From positions 1-7,190 of the forward strand of contig JAYEND010000055.1 in assembly GCA_034721895.1 (NCBI GenBank): DNA of 7,190 nt, given 5' to 3'. This document shows, one piece after another, positions 6,344 through 7,190 of the stretch; position 1 is the stretch's first letter, and the number at the start of each line of letters is the position of its first letter. Under the pieces are notes generated by a model. It made no database searches and was not told the origin of the DNA. It worked only from the letters and a program-made list of their open reading frames with translations. This DNA is from SZUA-451 sp034721895. GTDB lineage: Bacteria > Campylobacterota > Campylobacteria > Campylobacterales > Sulfurovaceae. The position numbers were made by a program, and so were the translations under genes.

Positions 6344-6503
6344 GGTTCCACCTCTCCTGAGAGTGTGCAAGAACTACATATTTTTAGGGGATGCGACTTC
6401 AGTCGCACTAACAATGTCCCATTTCATGGGACTCTTGGACTGAAGTCCAAGCCCCGAAAGCAAAAAATAGAAGTTCTTTCACAGTCTCTCCTGAGGTGTA
6501 ACC
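6344..6503. repeat. Nested palindromic REP/BIME-like or MITE-like element
   Basis: This 160-bp element has arms that mirror each other. Outer arms 6344-6354 and 6493-6503 match 10 of 11, second arms 6364-6375 and 6472-6483 match 11 of 12, then GGGG (6387-6390) faces CCCC (6452-6455). Inside are three hairpins: 6392-6397/6402-6407 (loop TTCA), 6416-6422/6426-6432 (loop TTC) and 6434-6440/6445-6451 (loop TGAA). Read outward from each end, both outer hairpins are GGGG followed by a stem containing GACTTCAGTC, on opposite strands. A short tetranucleotide plus hairpin in inverted pairs is the layout of REP units in a BIME, mobilised by RAYT (TnpA-REP) transposases. None is in the window. It may also act as a terminator for the lipoprotein transcript. 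Confidence 0.75.
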
Positions 6504-6824
6504 CATAGGAAATACAAATAATAGTCTCAGTTTCGATTTTATTACCCCACCAATTAAATACCCAAACTTTTGAAAGAACGAGAGGTGGTAATATGTGAGT
6601 AAAAAAAGCTGTAGGACTAACTGGTTAATTCAAAGATTTTTTTACTTGCAGATTGCCTTCTCTCGTTCTTCCCGGAGGGTGCAGTGCTTTCGCCCATACT
6701 CTGTGTTAGATTTTTTTGAATTCGCTTTGGCGAGTCCTTCAAAAATCTGCCTTGATTATGAACGAAATCACTGCATCAAAAATTCAGACTATTTGTCGGG
6801 TTGGTAATAAAAAAGAGATGATTT
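6504..6824. other. Non-coding or decayed stretch with long imperfect palindromes
   Basis: I find no convincing gene here. It holds an inverted repeat 6574-6592/6652-6670 (16 of 19 matched, core AAGAACGAGAG) and, next to it, a nested palindrome from 6678 to 6777: arms 6678-6692/6763-6777 match 13 of 15, inner arms 6708-6720/6738-6748 match apart from two extra T, and the tip is TCGC-TTTG-GCGA at 6722-6733. A 70-codon GTG frame at 6595-6807 has a good ribosome binding site but an unconvincing product. The stretch may be a second, decayed palindromic element or a structured leader of the gene at 6825. Confidence 0.55.
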
Positions 6825-7031
6825 ATGTATAGTCCAAGAGCACTTTCCCGCATCAAACTTATTGAAAAAAAGATTGGGTTTATAAATAATATAGTCAATG
6901 AAAAAGGTTCGGTTATTGAGGCACTTGAAGATGAACAAAACTCCAGGGCTTCTGTACTTATGCACCTTACATCAATAGCAGAACAGTTTATGCTTGAAAG
7001 TGTTCAAAAAATACTTAATGAAAATGCCTAG
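6825..7031 (+). pseudogene. HepT-like (DUF86) gene, 3' part cut off by an IS insertion
   Basis: The 68 residues resemble the N-terminus of HepT-like DUF86 proteins, the HEPN-type RNase or toxin partners of MNT nucleotidyltransferases: IEKKIGFINNIV at about 13-24, EALEDEQNSRASVLMHLTSIAEQF at about 32-55. Family members are usually about 110-120 residues, and the functional R-x(4-6)-H motif with its following Tyr (the AMPylation site in HepT) comes later, so it is missing here. The frame ends in TAG, where TA is the presumed insertion target and G the first base of the IS end: the stop is created by the junction. The start ATG has AGAGA six bases upstream. No nucleotidyltransferase partner is visible; it could lie beyond the IS. 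Family call is moderate because only the less conserved half remains. The truncated product is expected to be inactive. Confidence 0.65.
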
Positions 7032-7190
7032 TGTCCAGTCAAGCTTCAAATGTCGGATAAAGTCGTAAAAGCTTGATTCTGGCATCCTCTGTAGTAAATT
7101 GCCAGTTGATCTTGGCGTTTTTATTATTACGATGTTTTTGCCAAGCATCTACTTCTTTACGTACTTTTTCTATAGAATCAATTCTACGGT
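7029..7190 (-). mobile_element. IS630-family insertion sequence, one end (continues beyond window)
   Basis: The minus-strand frame encodes an IS630-type transposase C-terminus, and its stop lies only eight bases inside the proposed IS edge. The sequence outside turns into the broken DUF86 gene at a TA dinucleotide (7029-7030), the target duplicated by IS630/Tc1 elements. The element end would start GTGTCCAGTCAAGC. An 8-bp inverted repeat, TCAAGCTT at 7039-7046 and AAGCTTGA at 7069-7076, lies just inside. The other end is not seen. Confidence 0.75.
7039..7190 (-). CDS. IS630-family transposase, C-terminal end only
   Basis: Read on the minus strand from the right edge, 49 codons and a TGA encode a frame containing EVDAWQKHRN, then INWQFTTEDARIKL and LYP near the end. 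WQFTTEDAR.KL.RLYP is the characteristic C-terminus of many IS630-family DDE transposases. The catalytic Asp/Asp/Glu residues lie upstream, outside the window, so whether the enzyme is intact cannot be judged. The frame has no interruptions in the visible part. Its stop sits eight bases from the proposed IS end, so the last codons overlap the terminal inverted repeat. Confidence 0.85.
   Translation of the reverse strand, partial: RRIDSIEKVRKEVDAWQKHRNNKNAKINWQFTTEDARIKLLRLYPTFEA

Noticed and set aside
5955..6414. Minus-strand frames opposite the lipoprotein end and the palindromic element
   Set aside because: Antisense shadows without motif support; the palindromic arms themselves create symmetrical open reading.
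6595..6807. 70-codon GTG frame with a good ribosome binding site (AGAGGTGG)
   Set aside because: Product is rich in Phe, Ser, Arg and Cys with no recognisable pattern, and the frame runs straight through the nested palindrome at 6678-6777, which explains the sequence better. Kept only as a possibility in the region entry.
6537..6812. 10-bp inverted repeat TTTTATTACC / GGTAATAAAA as possible element ends
   Set aside because: AT-rich and short, and other inverted pairs (6520-6527 / 6786-6793) cross it rather than nest, so chance is likely.
1..7190. CRISPR array, tRNA or rRNA genes
   Set aside because: No regularly spaced repeats longer than the short ones listed. The three-hairpin fold at 6387-6455 looks like a cloverleaf but lacks the T-loop and D-loop consensus and a tRNA-type acceptor.

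Overview
The window looks like part of a chromosome from the Campylobacterota (former Epsilonproteobacteria), most likely a Sulfurovum- or Sulfurimonas-like marine or sediment lineage. The main reason is the tight gene run tlyA-ribF-cmoA, which in Campylobacter jejuni is Cj0588-Cj0590, together with the short lineage-type RibF. Genus assignment is inference from protein character; no search was run.

Region 1 (1-3363) is a plus-strand run with almost no spacing: the 3' end of a fic gene (AMP-transfer family), a secreted DUF1287 protein, TlyA (S4 domain plus rRNA 2'-O-methyltransferase), RibF (flavokinase/FAD synthetase) and CmoA (carboxy-SAM synthase for wobble-uridine modification). The last three are housekeeping genes for RNA modification and flavin cofactor supply. 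The first two are much more AT-rich by eye and look like an accessory addition in front of them.

Region 2 (3364-5397) starts with a 163-bp AT-rich intergenic stretch. It holds three exact matches to the DnaA-box consensus TTWTNCACA, a 13-bp palindrome and several TATAAT hexamers. It precedes a two-gene phosphorelay: a six-TM HisKA_2-type histidine kinase and, overlapping it by one base with a GTG start, an OmpR/PhoB-type response regulator.

Region 3 (5398-6331) holds a well-formed sigma70 promoter whose -35 box lies inside a 10-bp tandem repeat, followed by a Ser/Gly-rich, Cys-rich lipoprotein built of two copies of a four-Cys module and a different six-Cys C-terminal domain. The repeat at its promoter has the spacing expected for an OmpR-family regulator, so the lipoprotein may be a target of the adjacent two-component system (inference).

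Region 4 (6332-7190) is a mobile and decaying zone. It has a 160-bp nested palindromic element carrying two inverted GGGG-plus-hairpin units, like a REP/BIME; a second palindromic stretch without a convincing gene; the first ~65 codons of a HepT-like (DUF86) gene; and an IS630-family element that appears to have inserted at a TA and cut that gene short. The transposase C-terminus is on the minus strand at the right edge.

I see no convincing complete new defence system. The most interesting material is the BIME-like element, the lipoprotein with its promoter repeat, and the DnaA-box cluster in front of the kinase.
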